Assembly: GCA_020444905.1 (NCBI GenBank) | Contig: JAGRHQ010000015.1 | Location: forward strand, 1 to 34,788 | DNA: 34,788 bases | Direction: 5' to 3' | Origin: Candidatus Competibacteraceae bacterium | GTDB taxonomy: Bacteria > Pseudomonadota > Gammaproteobacteria > Competibacterales > Competibacteraceae | In this document: positions 6,334 through 14,212 of the stretch, one piece after another | How positions within the stretch are numbered: position 1 is the first letter of the stretch | Layout: every line of letters begins with the position of its first letter | Position numbers and translations under genes: made by a program | The notes under the pieces: generated by a model | What the model saw: only the letters and a program-made list of their open reading frames with translations | What the model was told of the DNA's origin: nothing | Databases searched by the model: none

Positions 6334-9054
6334 TTACTCAAATGCGTAAGCAAATTCGCCGTCCTGCACCCGCACCTGGACCTGCGCCACCGGTTGGCCG
6401 GCCATAATCCGCTTGAGGAATTCCTCACTGATCGCCGGCAGCACGGTATTGGTCAAAATAGCGTCGACCATGCGCCCACCGCTCTCCAGTTCGGTGCAAC
6501 GACTGACGATAAGCTTGACCACCTCGTCGTCATAGACAAAGGGAACCTTGTGGTTTTCCAGAATCCGTTTCTCGATCCGGCCCAGTTGCAGACGGACGAT
6601 ATCCCCGATCATGGCGTCGCTGAGCGGATAGTAGGGAATCGTCACCAACCGGCCCAGCAGCGCGGGCGGAAACACTTTCAACAACGGCTCGCGCAACGCC
6701 TTGCCCAGTCCTTCGGGGTCGGGCAACAGCTCCGGATCCTTGCACATATTGGCGATCAGATCGGTGCCGACGTTAGTGGTCAGCAGGATCAGCGTATTCT
6801 TGAAATCGATGAACCGCCCTTCGCCATCTTCCATCCAGCCCTTATCGAAGACCTGGAAGAAAATTTCATGCACGTCATGATGCGCCTTTTCCACCTCGTC
6901 CAGTAGCACCACGCTGTAAGGTCGTCGCCGCACCGCCTCGGTCAGCACGCCGCCTTCACCGTAACCGACATAGCCGGGAGGCGCGCCCTTCAAAGTCGAA
7001 ACCGTATGCGCTTCCTGAAACTCGCTCATATTAATGGTGATGACGTTCTGCTCGCCGCCATACAGAGATTCGGCCAAGGCCAGCGCCGTTTCGGTTTTTC
7101 CCACCCCGGACGGGCCAGCCAGCATGAAGACGCCAATGGGTTTATCGGGATTGTCCAGCGCGGCGCGGGAGGTTTGAATGCGCCGGGCGACCATATCCAG
7201 CGCATGCCGCTGGCCGATAATGCGACGGTTAAGGAGATCGGCCAGCTTGAGCACGGTTTCAATTTCGTTCTTCACCATACGCCCGACCGGAATGCCGGTC
7301 CAGTCGGCGACCACGGAAGCCACGGCCTGGGCGTCGACGTCGGGCAAAATGAGCGGTTTTTCACCTTGCAATTCGTGCAATTTGACTTGCAAATCCTTCA
7401 ACTCCGCCAAACGGGCGGTTCGCTCTGTATCCGGTTCCGTTACCGGTTCCATAGCCGGTTCCGCTGCGGGTTCTTTTGCAGTATCCGCTTCGATTACGCC
7501 GCCAGCACTGCGCAATTTGGCGCGCAGTTCCAAAATCTGGTCGACCAGCCCTTTTTCTTCCTCCCAGCGGGCCTCCAGTTCGCCTAATCGTGTTTGTTCG
7601 ACCTGCAATTTTTCCTGGGCGTCCGCCTGACGTTGCGCAGTGTCAACACCTACCGCAGTTTCGCGGCCAATGATTTCCAACTCGGTATTCAGTGCCTCGA
7701 TGCGCCGACGGCAATCCTCAACTTCCGCCGGCACCGCGTGCAAACTGATCGCCACCCGAGCGCTGGCGGTATCCAGCAGGCTGACCGCTTTGTCCGGTAA
7801 TTGTCGGGCCGGGATATAGCGATGTGACAGCTTGACCGCCGCCTCCAACGCTTCGTCGAGAATCTGCACCCGGTGATGCTGCTCCATGGTCGAAGCCATG
7901 CCCCGCATCATCAGCACGGTCTTTTCCTCACTCGGCTCGCCGACCTGCACGACCTGGAAGCGCCGGGTCAGCGCCGGGTCTTTCTCGATATGCTTCTTGT
8001 ACTCAGCCCAGGTCGTGGCGGCGATGGTGCGCAGCTTGCCCCGCGCCAAGGCCGGTTTAAGCAGATTCGCCGCATCGCCGGTGCCTGCTGCGCCACCGGC
8101 GCCGATGAGGGTGTGCGCCTCGTCGATGAACAAAATGATCGGCTTGGGCGAGGATTGCACCTCGTCAATCACCTGCCGCAAGCGGTTCTCGAATTCGCCC
8201 TTCATGCTGGCGCCCGCTTGCAACAGACCGACATCCAGCACTCGCAGGGTCACATCCTGCAAGGGCGGCGGCACATCTCCGGCAGCGATCCGCTGGGCAA
8301 AACCTTCCACAACCGCCGTTTTACCCACCCCAGCCTCGCCGGTCAGAATAGGATTGTTCTGCCGACGGCGCATGAGAATATCGACGATCTGGCGAATTTC
8401 CTCGTCGCGCCCGACAATCGGGTCCAATTCTCCGGTGCGCGCCCGTTCGGTGAGATCGACGGAGAAACGTTGCAGGGCCTCCTGCTTGCCCATTTGCGGC
8501 GGAGCCATCGCCTCGCTGGCCTCGCCTGGCGCCGCGCCGCCGCCCACCTGGGAGCCGTCCGTGGCGCGCAGCCCGCTTTCCGGCGAGGCGGCGATGATAT
8601 CGCCGAAGCACTCGATCAGCTCATCGAGCTTGATCTTGTCGAACTCGCGGGAAATCGCCAGCAGCGCGTTGCGCAGATCGGGGGTTTTCAACATCCCCAC
8701 GATGAGATGACCGGTGCGCACCTGAGCATCCTTGAACATCAGCGTGGCGTACACCCAGCCCTCCTTCACCGCGGCGTCGACATGCGAGGACAGGTCGGAA
8801 ATCGACGTCGCGCCGCGCGGCAGGCGGTCGAGCGCGTCAGTGAAATCCTTGGCCACACGAGATGGATTCAGACTGAAGTGCTGAATGATGCGATGCAGAT
8901 CCGAATCCTGCAATTGCAGCACCTGATGCAGCCAATGCACCAACTCTACATAGGGGTTGCCCCGCAGCTTGCAAAATACGGTAGCGCTTTCAATGGCTTT
9001 ATAACCCAGACTGTTCAGTTTCCCGAACAGCGCGACGCGACTGATTTCAGCCAT
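6334..9054 (-). CDS. tssH: T6SS AAA+ ATPase TssH (ClpV), contracted-sheath unfoldase
   Basis: A 906-residue Clp/Hsp100-type ATPase that pulls contracted TssB/TssC sheath apart for reuse. The N-terminal domain (about 1-160) precedes two AAA+ modules. The first has Walker A GEAGVGKT (Lys245) and Walker B ILFIDEAHT; the second has Walker A GPSGVGKT (Lys653) and LLDEVEKAHHDV. A coiled-coil middle domain separates them. It holds a short run of EPxx repeats near residues 526-542, encoded by a 12-bp tandem repeat. The T6SS context and the ClpV-like N-terminus distinguish it from ClpB. The ribosome-binding site AAGGAG lies 9 nt before the ATG. It is the last gene of the minus-strand T6SS operon. In the P. 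aeruginosa H1 cluster vgrG follows here; in this window it does not. Confidence 0.96.
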   Translation of the reverse strand: MAEISRVALFGKLNSLGYKAIESATVFCKLRGNPYVELVHWLHQVLQLQDSDLHRIIQHFSLNPSRVAKDFTDALDRLPRGATSISDLSSHVDAAVKEGWVYATLMFKDAQVRTGHLIVGMLKTPDLRNALLAISREFDKIKLDELIECFGDIIAASPESGLRATDGSQVGGGAAPGEASEAMAPPQMGKQEALQRFSVDLTERARTGELDPIVGRDEEIRQIVDILMRRRQNNPILTGEAGVGKTAVVEGFAQRIAAGDVPPPLQDVTLRVLDVGLLQAGASMKGEFENRLRQVIDEVQSSPKPIILFIDEAHTLIGAGGAAGTGDAANLLKPALARGKLRTIAATTWAEYKKHIEKDPALTRRFQVVQVGEPSEEKTVLMMRGMASTMEQHHRVQILDEALEAAVKLSHRYIPARQLPDKAVSLLDTASARVAISLHAVPAEVEDCRRRIEALNTELEIIGRETAVGVDTAQRQADAQEKLQVEQTRLGELEARWEEEKGLVDQILELRAKLRSAGGVIEADTAKEPAAEPAMEPVTEPDTERTARLAELKDLQVKLHELQGEKPLILPDVDAQAVASVVADWTGIPVGRMVKNEIETVLKLADLLNRRIIGQRHALDMVARRIQTSRAALDNPDKPIGVFMLAGPSGVGKTETALALAESLYGGEQNVITINMSEFQEAHTVSTLKGAPPGYVGYGEGGVLTEAVRRRPYSVVLLDEVEKAHHDVHEIFFQVFDKGWMEDGEGRFIDFKNTLILLTTNVGTDLIANMCKDPELLPDPEGLGKALREPLLKVFPPALLGRLVTIPYYPLSDAMIGDIVRLQLGRIEKRILENHKVPFVYDDEVVKLIVSRCTELESGGRMVDAILTNTVLPAISEEFLKRIMAGQPVAQVQVRVQDGEFAYAFE
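7431..7478 (-). repeat. 12-bp tandem repeat inside tssH (EPxx repeats)
   Basis: Four consecutive 12-bp units on the plus strand beginning CCGGTTCC (7431, 7443, 7455) and a diverged fourth unit at 7467. In the protein this gives a four-residue period of Glu-Pro-x-x between the coiled-coil segments of the middle domain. The unit length keeps the reading frame, so copy number can change without breaking the gene. Confidence 0.75.
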
Positions 9055-9078
9055 GGATTTGGACTCCTTTGCATGAGA

Positions 9079-9132
9079 TTAAAGGTTAAACGTTAAAGGT
9101 TAAAGGTCTCTTTAGCCGTTAGCCTTTAGCTT
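9079..9132. repeat. Heptanucleotide tandem repeats in the tssG-tssH gap
   Basis: On the plus strand, TTAAAGG occurs four times in tandem at 9079-9106, with one unit altered to TTAAACG. After a short spacer, three related heptamers follow at 9112-9132 (TTAGCCG, TTAGCCT, TTAGCTT). The stop codon of tssG (9126-9128) lies inside the second run, so the last codon context of tssG is formed by the repeat. Slippage here would alter spacing to tssH but hardly the proteins. Confidence 0.8.
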
Positions 9133-10163
9133 TCTGTACAGTAGGTTACAGCATCGAGCTTTAAGTCGTCGGCATCGCGCGCCAAAGGCTGACTGGTTAA
9201 CCAGGTCGTCCAGCCCAGTTGTGATTGTTGCCCCAGTTTGAGCGGTGGAACTTCTTCTTTTTTGAGCACCAGATTGACATCCCATAACAGTTCGTTGCCA
9301 ATGTAGTTGCGCACCCAAGCGACCAGGCGGCGCAGGCTGTCGCTGCCCGGCAGGAAGCGTTGAAACTCTGCCAGTCCCATCGGCCCGATGACAATGCGAA
9401 ACTTGTATTGGCGATCCCAGACTCGTTCGCCGATCACCGCGGTCATGCCCAGTAATCCGGTCGTCGGAGTTTCCCCGAGACGACACTGGCTGGTTGGGGA
9501 GAGAGGGAGCCAATGGCCAACGAAGGTTTCGATGCCCACCGGCAGATGAAAAAAGTCCGCCAGGATCGCTTCCAGTCCCTCAGCGTTACGAGTTTGGCAG
9601 GCTAAGCGTCCAGCGTAATGAAACTTGGCTAGATCCGGCGCGGCGTCCCGATTCCACAACGAAGGCATGCCCAGCCCGAAGGCTGCGCCAATATAAACAT
9701 CGAAACGATTGGTTTCTGGCCGGTCAAAGTTGACGGTAGGTTGCGCGTTCGCCCAGGCCCGGTAAAACAGGCTGAGTATTCGATGGTGAAAAATGTCGGC
9801 GAAACGGGAAAAAGTGCGATCGCTATAACCTCGTTTGCGCTCATAGGCGTATTCGGTCAGATGCAGCGGCAATGGACCTTGCGGTCCGAACAAACCGAGA
9901 AAATATTCGGCCAGATGCGGTGGACGCTGTTCGTCGCCAGGGTCGAACGATGCCAGGGTAGCCGGCGCGAACGCCATTGAGGGCTCCTGCGTCAGCCGCA
10001 CCGGATCGTCGCGCAGGCGCATGGCCTTGCCCAGTCGTGGCTGTTCCCGATAGCGGCATTCCAGTCGCCGCAGCGCCTGGAAGAAATGAAAGGCATACGG
10101 CTTGCGTTGCAAGGCCTCGAATAAATCTACAACGTATGCCGACGTCCGATCCGGGCTGGCCAT
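9126..10163 (-). CDS. tssG: T6SS baseplate wedge protein TssG
   Basis: A 345-residue baseplate component that forms the wedge complex with TssF (one TssG to two TssF) and TssE around the VgrG hub. The sequence shows family landmarks: FEALQRKPYAFHFFQALRRLE near the start, then GPQGPLPLHLTEYA and the stretch RFADIFHHRILSLFYRAWA. Length is normal for the family. The ATG at 10163 lies inside the end of tssF, giving a 37-nt overlap and implying translational coupling. The start has no strong Shine-Dalgarno of its own. The protein is cytoplasmic with no signal peptide. The 3' end runs into a heptanucleotide repeat. Assignment is secure from sequence plus the fixed tssE-F-G-H gene order. Confidence 0.94.
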   Translation of the reverse strand: MASPDRTSAYVVDLFEALQRKPYAFHFFQALRRLECRYREQPRLGKAMRLRDDPVRLTQEPSMAFAPATLASFDPGDEQRPPHLAEYFLGLFGPQGPLPLHLTEYAYERKRGYSDRTFSRFADIFHHRILSLFYRAWANAQPTVNFDRPETNRFDVYIGAAFGLGMPSLWNRDAAPDLAKFHYAGRLACQTRNAEGLEAILADFFHLPVGIETFVGHWLPLSPTSQCRLGETPTTGLLGMTAVIGERVWDRQYKFRIVIGPMGLAEFQRFLPGSDSLRRLVAWVRNYIGNELLWDVNLVLKKEEVPPLKLGQQSQLGWTTWLTSQPLARDADDLKLDAVTYCTES

Positions 10164-12004
10164 CGAATGATCTCACCCCGCTCGGTCGAGCGAACGACCG
10201 TTTCAGTGAACGAATTGATAGAAGCGTATTTAGCGAAGAACCGTTCCAGCACCGCGCCCAACAGAAAAGCGCCCGCACCCTCAAAAGCGGCTTCGTCCAG
10301 ATACACAGTCACCTCCTGGCCTCGGGCAAAGGCGATTGGACCCGGCGCCAACGCCCGGCGGGTGATCGGTTGCGCCTGTACCGAGACCACGCCGTCAATC
10401 TGCCGTTGTACGGTCGCTTCCGCCAGATCGCCATACAATGCCAGCAACTCACGCAGCGCCGCCGCCCCTTGCCGTTCATCGGTATCGGTAATCGACAGGT
10501 AATTCAGACTCAGATGGCTGATCAAGCGCCAGGCGGTGTCACCGTGGGCGCGGGAAAAGCGCGGCAGCGAGGGACCGGTCACACAACGCACGGCTTTCAC
10601 CGGGGCGCCGGAACTCAGGGTAAAATCGGTTTCGCCCCGTCCGATGGGCATGTGCAATGGCAAATCGCGGTTGGTGCAAAGCGTCGAAACCGCGAGCTGT
10701 TGCAGATTGCCGCGATAAGGCGTTTCGTCTGCGTCGACCAGCGCCAGATAGATTTCGCTGCCGATATAGCTGGAGCGCGGTCCGACTCTTCGCTGGTGGC
10801 TGGACAGCAGCCGGGGCAGGCGATGCACGGTATAGAAGGAGCGCTGGCTGCGCTGATTGAGCCGGTCATAGTGGGCGTAAAACGGCAGAAATTCCTGCTC
10901 CTCGCCCTCGGCGCCAATACCGGTAACGCCTTTGACCTGGTAAACCTCGAAGTCCATCGGGCGGGTGCGATCAGGGATCACATGATACTCGGCGACCTGA
11001 GGACCCAGATGGATGCGGTCAGCGCGCTTGGGAAAGAGGTTAACCGCCGGGGCGCAGAACAGCACAAAATTCTCCGCCGCCACCCGGTTTTCCAGGGCTG
11101 AATCAGCGCGATTCAGCAGAATCAGAATTTCCAGCTCCTCGCCCGTACACCGACGCACGGATGAACCCAGCCCGCTCAGCTCCACGAACAGATAGCGCTG
11201 CGGAAAGGCGAAATATTCCTGCAACAGGCGATAACCTTGAAACGAGGGCGGCGCGTAGGGCAACAGCGCCTGATCTTGCTCGAAGCCCAGGCGATGAATG
11301 GCTGGGCCGGGAATCACTTCATGCCAGGGGGCGGGCCGCTGGCCAGGCCGCGCCACCAGCGTCACCACATTCGCCAGCAATTGTTCATACAGATGCATGG
11401 GCAACGCATCGCTGCCTTGCAAATACAGAGATAACCGTTCCAGGGGCAGTTTACTGAACGGCAGGCCAGGCTGGGTCGTGCGCAAGCGCAGACGAACGCC
11501 GGCCCGAATTTTGTGCGCTTGGGGCAAATCCAGCGCAGCGACCGGTTCCTTGCCGGCAAAGTAGTGCGCCTCGGCAATCTCCAACGGCCATAAAGTCACC
11601 GGGTGCGCCGTGCGATATTCGCAGGAGGTTTGCTCGCCTTTCCCTAACAGACTGCGCAGTTCAGCATCCCGGGGAATCACAAAACCCTGTTCCAGCGCCC
11701 CCTCGGTAGGGTCTGGCAGAAAACGCGCGATGGCCATGGAAGGCGTCGGCGCCAGATAATGCGGATAGAGAATCTCCAGTAAATGCTGGGTGAACTGGGG
11801 AAACTCGGCATCCATCTTGAGCTGCACCCGCGCCGCCAGGAAACTGAAGCCCTCCAGCAGGCGTTCTACATACGGGTCGGTGCATTCAAAACCTTCCAAC
11901 CCCAGGCGTCCGGCGATTTTCGGGAACTCGCGGGCAAATTCGCCCCCCAGTTCACGTACAAATTGCAGCTCCCGGTTGTAGTATTGAAGCAGGCGGGGAT
12001 CCAT
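10127..12004 (-). CDS. tssF: T6SS baseplate protein TssF
   Basis: A 625-residue baseplate wedge subunit, partner of TssG. The N-terminus MDPRLLQYYNRELQFVRELG, with the following EFAREFPKIAGRLGLE, is typical of the TssF/VasA/ImpG family. So are DPYVERLLEGFSFLAARVQLK and the segment PQFTQHLLEILYPHYLAP. The start overlaps the tssE stop by one base (TGATG) and its 3' end overlaps tssG by 37 nt, so tssE, tssF and tssG are tightly coupled. There is no signal peptide or membrane segment. Length is normal, with no frameshift seen. It builds the cytoplasmic platform from which the Hcp tube and sheath polymerise. Confidence 0.96.
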   Translation of the reverse strand: MDPRLLQYYNRELQFVRELGGEFAREFPKIAGRLGLEGFECTDPYVERLLEGFSFLAARVQLKMDAEFPQFTQHLLEILYPHYLAPTPSMAIARFLPDPTEGALEQGFVIPRDAELRSLLGKGEQTSCEYRTAHPVTLWPLEIAEAHYFAGKEPVAALDLPQAHKIRAGVRLRLRTTQPGLPFSKLPLERLSLYLQGSDALPMHLYEQLLANVVTLVARPGQRPAPWHEVIPGPAIHRLGFEQDQALLPYAPPSFQGYRLLQEYFAFPQRYLFVELSGLGSSVRRCTGEELEILILLNRADSALENRVAAENFVLFCAPAVNLFPKRADRIHLGPQVAEYHVIPDRTRPMDFEVYQVKGVTGIGAEGEEQEFLPFYAHYDRLNQRSQRSFYTVHRLPRLLSSHQRRVGPRSSYIGSEIYLALVDADETPYRGNLQQLAVSTLCTNRDLPLHMPIGRGETDFTLSSGAPVKAVRCVTGPSLPRFSRAHGDTAWRLISHLSLNYLSITDTDERQGAAALRELLALYGDLAEATVQRQIDGVVSVQAQPITRRALAPGPIAFARGQEVTVYLDEAAFEGAGAFLLGAVLERFFAKYASINSFTETVVRSTERGEIIRWPARIGRRHTL

Positions 12005-12522
12005 CAGCGCACCCTCGACTTGCGGGTTTCCTCTTCGACTTTCACCTGACCGCTTTCCAGGTCAATCTCGGTTTTCAAATACAATTGTTGCGGCAAAGGC
12101 TGTCCCCATAGTTCGCCTTCGATTTCAAAGGTCAGGGCGTTATGACTCATCTGCGCGGCAGTCAGGTTCGCCCGGACGCGCAAGGTGCCTCGCAAAATGC
12201 GCGGCTCGAAATCGATCACCGATTGCCGCAGCAAATTTTCCAGCATGTTCAGATCGAGAATGCGCACCGTCATGCCCGCTAGCGGCGGGATGCCAAAGTT
12301 GAGCACGGAACTGGCGGCCAGAGGATAGCGCTCCATCTGTTCGGGAGTAAACGGACGCCCGGCGTTGAACAGCCAAGCCAGATCGCGCAACACACACTCC
12401 CGCAACCGGCTCATGGACAAAACCCGCTTTTCTCGGGATTCCTGCAGCTGATCAGGCTCCTCATCGGTCAACCGATCGAGCAGCGAAGGCTGCAAGCGTT
12501 CCTGGGGCGTGAGTTCAGCCAC
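12004..12522 (-). CDS. tssE: T6SS baseplate protein TssE (gp25-like)
   Basis: A 172-residue homologue of phage T4 gp25, which starts sheath assembly on the baseplate. The N-terminal LQPSLLDRLTDEEPDQLQES, followed by VLSMSRLRECVLRDLAWLFNA, is the usual TssE opening. The gp25-like domain carries the conserved core near SSVLNFGIPPLAGM. The start is a GTG at 12522: an in-frame TGA lies a few codons upstream and the expected N-terminal motif begins about 10 residues after this GTG. The region before it (CCCCCGCTCCC) holds no Shine-Dalgarno, so expression may depend on coupling to tagJ, whose stop lies 21 nt upstream. Its own stop overlaps the tssF ATG by one base. Assignment is confident; the start is slightly less certain. 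Confidence 0.92.
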   Translation of the reverse strand: MAELTPQERLQPSLLDRLTDEEPDQLQESREKRVLSMSRLRECVLRDLAWLFNAGRPFTPEQMERYPLAASSVLNFGIPPLAGMTVRILDLNMLENLLRQSVIDFEPRILRGTLRVRANLTAAQMSHNALTFEIEGELWGQPLPQQLYLKTEIDLESGQVKVEEETRKSRVR

Positions 12523-12543
12523 GGGAGCGGGGGAAAATCATCA

Positions 12544-13386
12544 TCACTCGGGGGATTCCGCTGGAGGAGCGTCCAGCGCCGGTTCAGCAGCGGCTTCGCC
12601 CAGCCGCAACAGGCGGGCGTCCAGCAACGGATATTCTCCTTCGTCTGTCGCCAGCATGCGCTGTCCTAGGCCGATATACACGTCTTCCGCCTGTTCGATC
12701 CACTCGGTCTTGTGGCTCAGTTGCAAGGTAGGATCAGGACTGGCTTGTGAACCGGGATAGCGTGCGGGAATCAGGCCAACCGTCTCGCCACCATTGCTCC
12801 AGGTGAAGAGGGCGGGCATCCAGACCAAATCGCGTAAATCAGCAGGCGCTTCCAGCTTGATGCTGCCGATCCGGTGAAAGGGAATCCAGAAATAACGACC
12901 GTTGACAATCGCCTCCAGCACCGGCCCTATTCGGCTGTCGGCATCGGCGATCCAGGTAAACGGTTGGTTATCAATCATGCCCGCAGTAGCCGGTGCACCC
13001 TCGAAAGCCTGTTCCCGAACTGGCGCTGCTTGTTCGTGATGACCTTCGGCGGTGAGGCGCAGCGCTTCCAGCAGCAACGCGACCCACGGTTCCGGATCGC
13101 CGAAAATTAATGGCGACCGCCGTCCGGCAAAGACATCTGTGCGCAGCATTTCGCAACGCAACGCTTCGCGGTAAGTCTGAACCATCGGCAAACTGCCGGC
13201 GTCCATTTCTTCCAGCACATTCAACTGGGTCAGCGCCCGTTCCCACTGCCCCAGGATCGACAACAGTTGGAATAGAAAAATCCGGTGTTTGGGATTAGCG
13301 GGTTCCCGGCGCACCTGATCCTGTACGTTGGTCAGAACCGGTTGTAGACTGCGTTCCGCCAACAATTCACCCAATAGCATCAGCAT
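12544..13386 (-). CDS. tagJ: T6SS accessory protein TagJ (ImpE/SciE)
   Basis: A 280-residue ImpE/SciE family protein. In P. aeruginosa H1 the homologue binds TssB and ClpV and is thought to help sheath recycling. The N-terminal half is helical and TPR-like (LLAERSLQPVLTNVQDQVRR, then PANPKHRIFLFQLLSILGQW). The C-terminal half carries FTWIADADSRIGPVLEAIV and YFWIPFHRIGSI, both typical of the family. AGGAG is placed 7 nt before the ATG. It lies between hcp and tssE, the same slot as in the H1 cluster. A strong hairpin separates it from hcp. The presence of TagJ points to the H1-like T6SS subgroup; many other T6SS loci lack it. Confidence 0.9.
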   Translation of the reverse strand: MLMLLGELLAERSLQPVLTNVQDQVRREPANPKHRIFLFQLLSILGQWERALTQLNVLEEMDAGSLPMVQTYREALRCEMLRTDVFAGRRSPLIFGDPEPWVALLLEALRLTAEGHHEQAAPVREQAFEGAPATAGMIDNQPFTWIADADSRIGPVLEAIVNGRYFWIPFHRIGSIKLEAPADLRDLVWMPALFTWSNGGETVGLIPARYPGSQASPDPTLQLSHKTEWIEQAEDVYIGLGQRMLATDEGEYPLLDARLLRLGEAAAEPALDAPPAESPE

Positions 13387-13407
13387 TCTCCTGGGTTACG
13401 GCGAAAA

Positions 13408-13431
13408 GAGCCGGTGGTCGTCCACCGGCTC
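13408..13431 (-). terminator. Terminator/attenuator hairpin after hcp
   Basis: A perfect 10-bp stem, GAGCCGGTGG with CCACCGGCTC, and a 4-nt loop. On the minus strand it is followed directly by TTTT. It starts about 10 nt after the hcp stop and ends about 21 nt before the tagJ start. It is the best intrinsic-terminator candidate in the locus and would let hcp mRNA exceed that of the downstream genes. Confidence 0.75.
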
Positions 13432-13440
13432 CGGGAGTTA

Positions 13441-13944
13441 TCAAGCCACTTCGACCGTGGTCTGATCAAAGGACGCTTCCACCGGCTTGCCGACAGTGCC
13501 GCCCTTGGTATCCTGCTGCTCGTAATGGACGGTCAACTTGGCATAGGCAAAGCTCAGGCTGCTAAAGGGTTCATCCTCGCCACCGCTACCCGACCAGTCT
13601 ACGTGCTCGACCAGACAGTTATCAAAAGTGTAAACCTCGAAGGGTTTCTGCACCGCGCCCTTGGCTCCAACATTCTTGGTCAGATGCACCACAATCTTGT
13701 CGATGTGCTGACCGGAAACCATGAACCCAAACAGTTGTGGCGTCGCCTTCTCACGCTTCATCGTGCAGTTGAAGGAACTGACCGAGGTGCGCCCAGAAGA
13801 CAGGCCGGTGGAACCGGAACTGACCGTGGATGGATTGCTCGCGCTGAAACTGTAGCTATACAGCTTGATCCACTTTTCGTAGCCCTTGGCCGTGCTTTCG
13901 CCTTCGATGCCGTTGGAAACCTGCATGTATGAATCATAAGCCAT
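13441..13944 (-). CDS. hcp: T6SS tube protein Hcp (TssD)
   Basis: A 167-residue Hcp, whose hexameric rings stack into the secreted inner tube and may carry effectors. Landmarks are MAYDSYMQVSNGIEGES at the start, YEKWIKLYSYSFSAS, and the later FMVSGQHIDKIVVHL, all typical of the family. The open frame extends five codons further to 13959, but a perfect GGAGG at 13953-13957 lies inside that extension. Its 8-nt spacing to the ATG at 13944 fixes the shorter start. The gene has its own long upstream gap, a candidate -10 box, a leader hairpin and a terminator-like hairpin behind it, all suggesting separate high-level expression. No effector domain is fused to it. Confidence 0.95.
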   Translation of the reverse strand: MAYDSYMQVSNGIEGESTAKGYEKWIKLYSYSFSASNPSTVSSGSTGLSSGRTSVSSFNCTMKREKATPQLFGFMVSGQHIDKIVVHLTKNVGAKGAVQKPFEVYTFDNCLVEHVDWSGSGGEDEPFSSLSFAYAKLTVHYEQQDTKGGTVGKPVEASFDQTTVEVA

Positions 13945-13952
13945 GTTATTTA

Positions 13953-13957
13953 CCTCC
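13953..13957 (-). promoter_or_regulatory. Ribosome-binding site of hcp, decides the start
   Basis: GGAGG on the minus strand, 8 nt before the ATG at 13944. Since it lies inside the longer possible frame (from 13959), it argues for the shorter Hcp. Confidence 0.8.
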
Positions 13958-13974
13958 ATTGGGGATTGATTTTC

Positions 13975-14006
13975 GCACGATTCAGAACTCGTGTGTCGAA
14001 TCGTGC
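13975..14006 (-). promoter_or_regulatory. Leader hairpin upstream of hcp
   Basis: A perfect 9-bp inverted repeat, GCACGATTC (13975-13983) and GAATCGTGC (13998-14006), with a 14-nt loop. It ends about 18 nt before the hcp Shine-Dalgarno. It may stabilise hcp mRNA or be a regulatory target. No U-tract follows, so a terminator is less likely. Confidence 0.45.
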
Positions 14007-14097
14007 TTCTGGGTTGCTGAGCGGGTGACCGGCGGTTCGTTTTCAGGAATCCCGTTCGATCACGCTCTCAGTCTGAGCTGATTCACTTCCCATGCCA

Positions 14098-14103
14098 ATT
14101 ATA
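14098..14103 (-). promoter_or_regulatory. Possible -10 box of an hcp promoter
   Basis: A perfect TATAAT on the minus strand in a markedly AT-rich block (about 14096-14135) within the 268-bp tssC-hcp gap. The hexamer 17 nt upstream (near AATAAT) is a poor -35 match. Predicted leader length is about 150 nt. Confidence 0.4.
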
Positions 14104-14212
14104 CAATCCTTTGATTTATAATTATTTTATTCGACAAGACACGAGAACGGCTGGTCGATTTCGTTGAATGCGGCCTTATCAAAATGACCTCGGTCCCGCT
14201 CATTTTGAACCG

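Noticed and set aside
7873..9096. A 407-codon plus-strand frame opposite tssH
   Set aside because: Its composition (Arg, His, Gln, Ala) is that of an antisense shadow of a GC-rich gene, with no recognisable domain.
9977..11101. A 374-codon plus-strand frame opposite tssF/tssG
   Set aside because: Antisense shadow; both minus-strand genes are conserved T6SS components.
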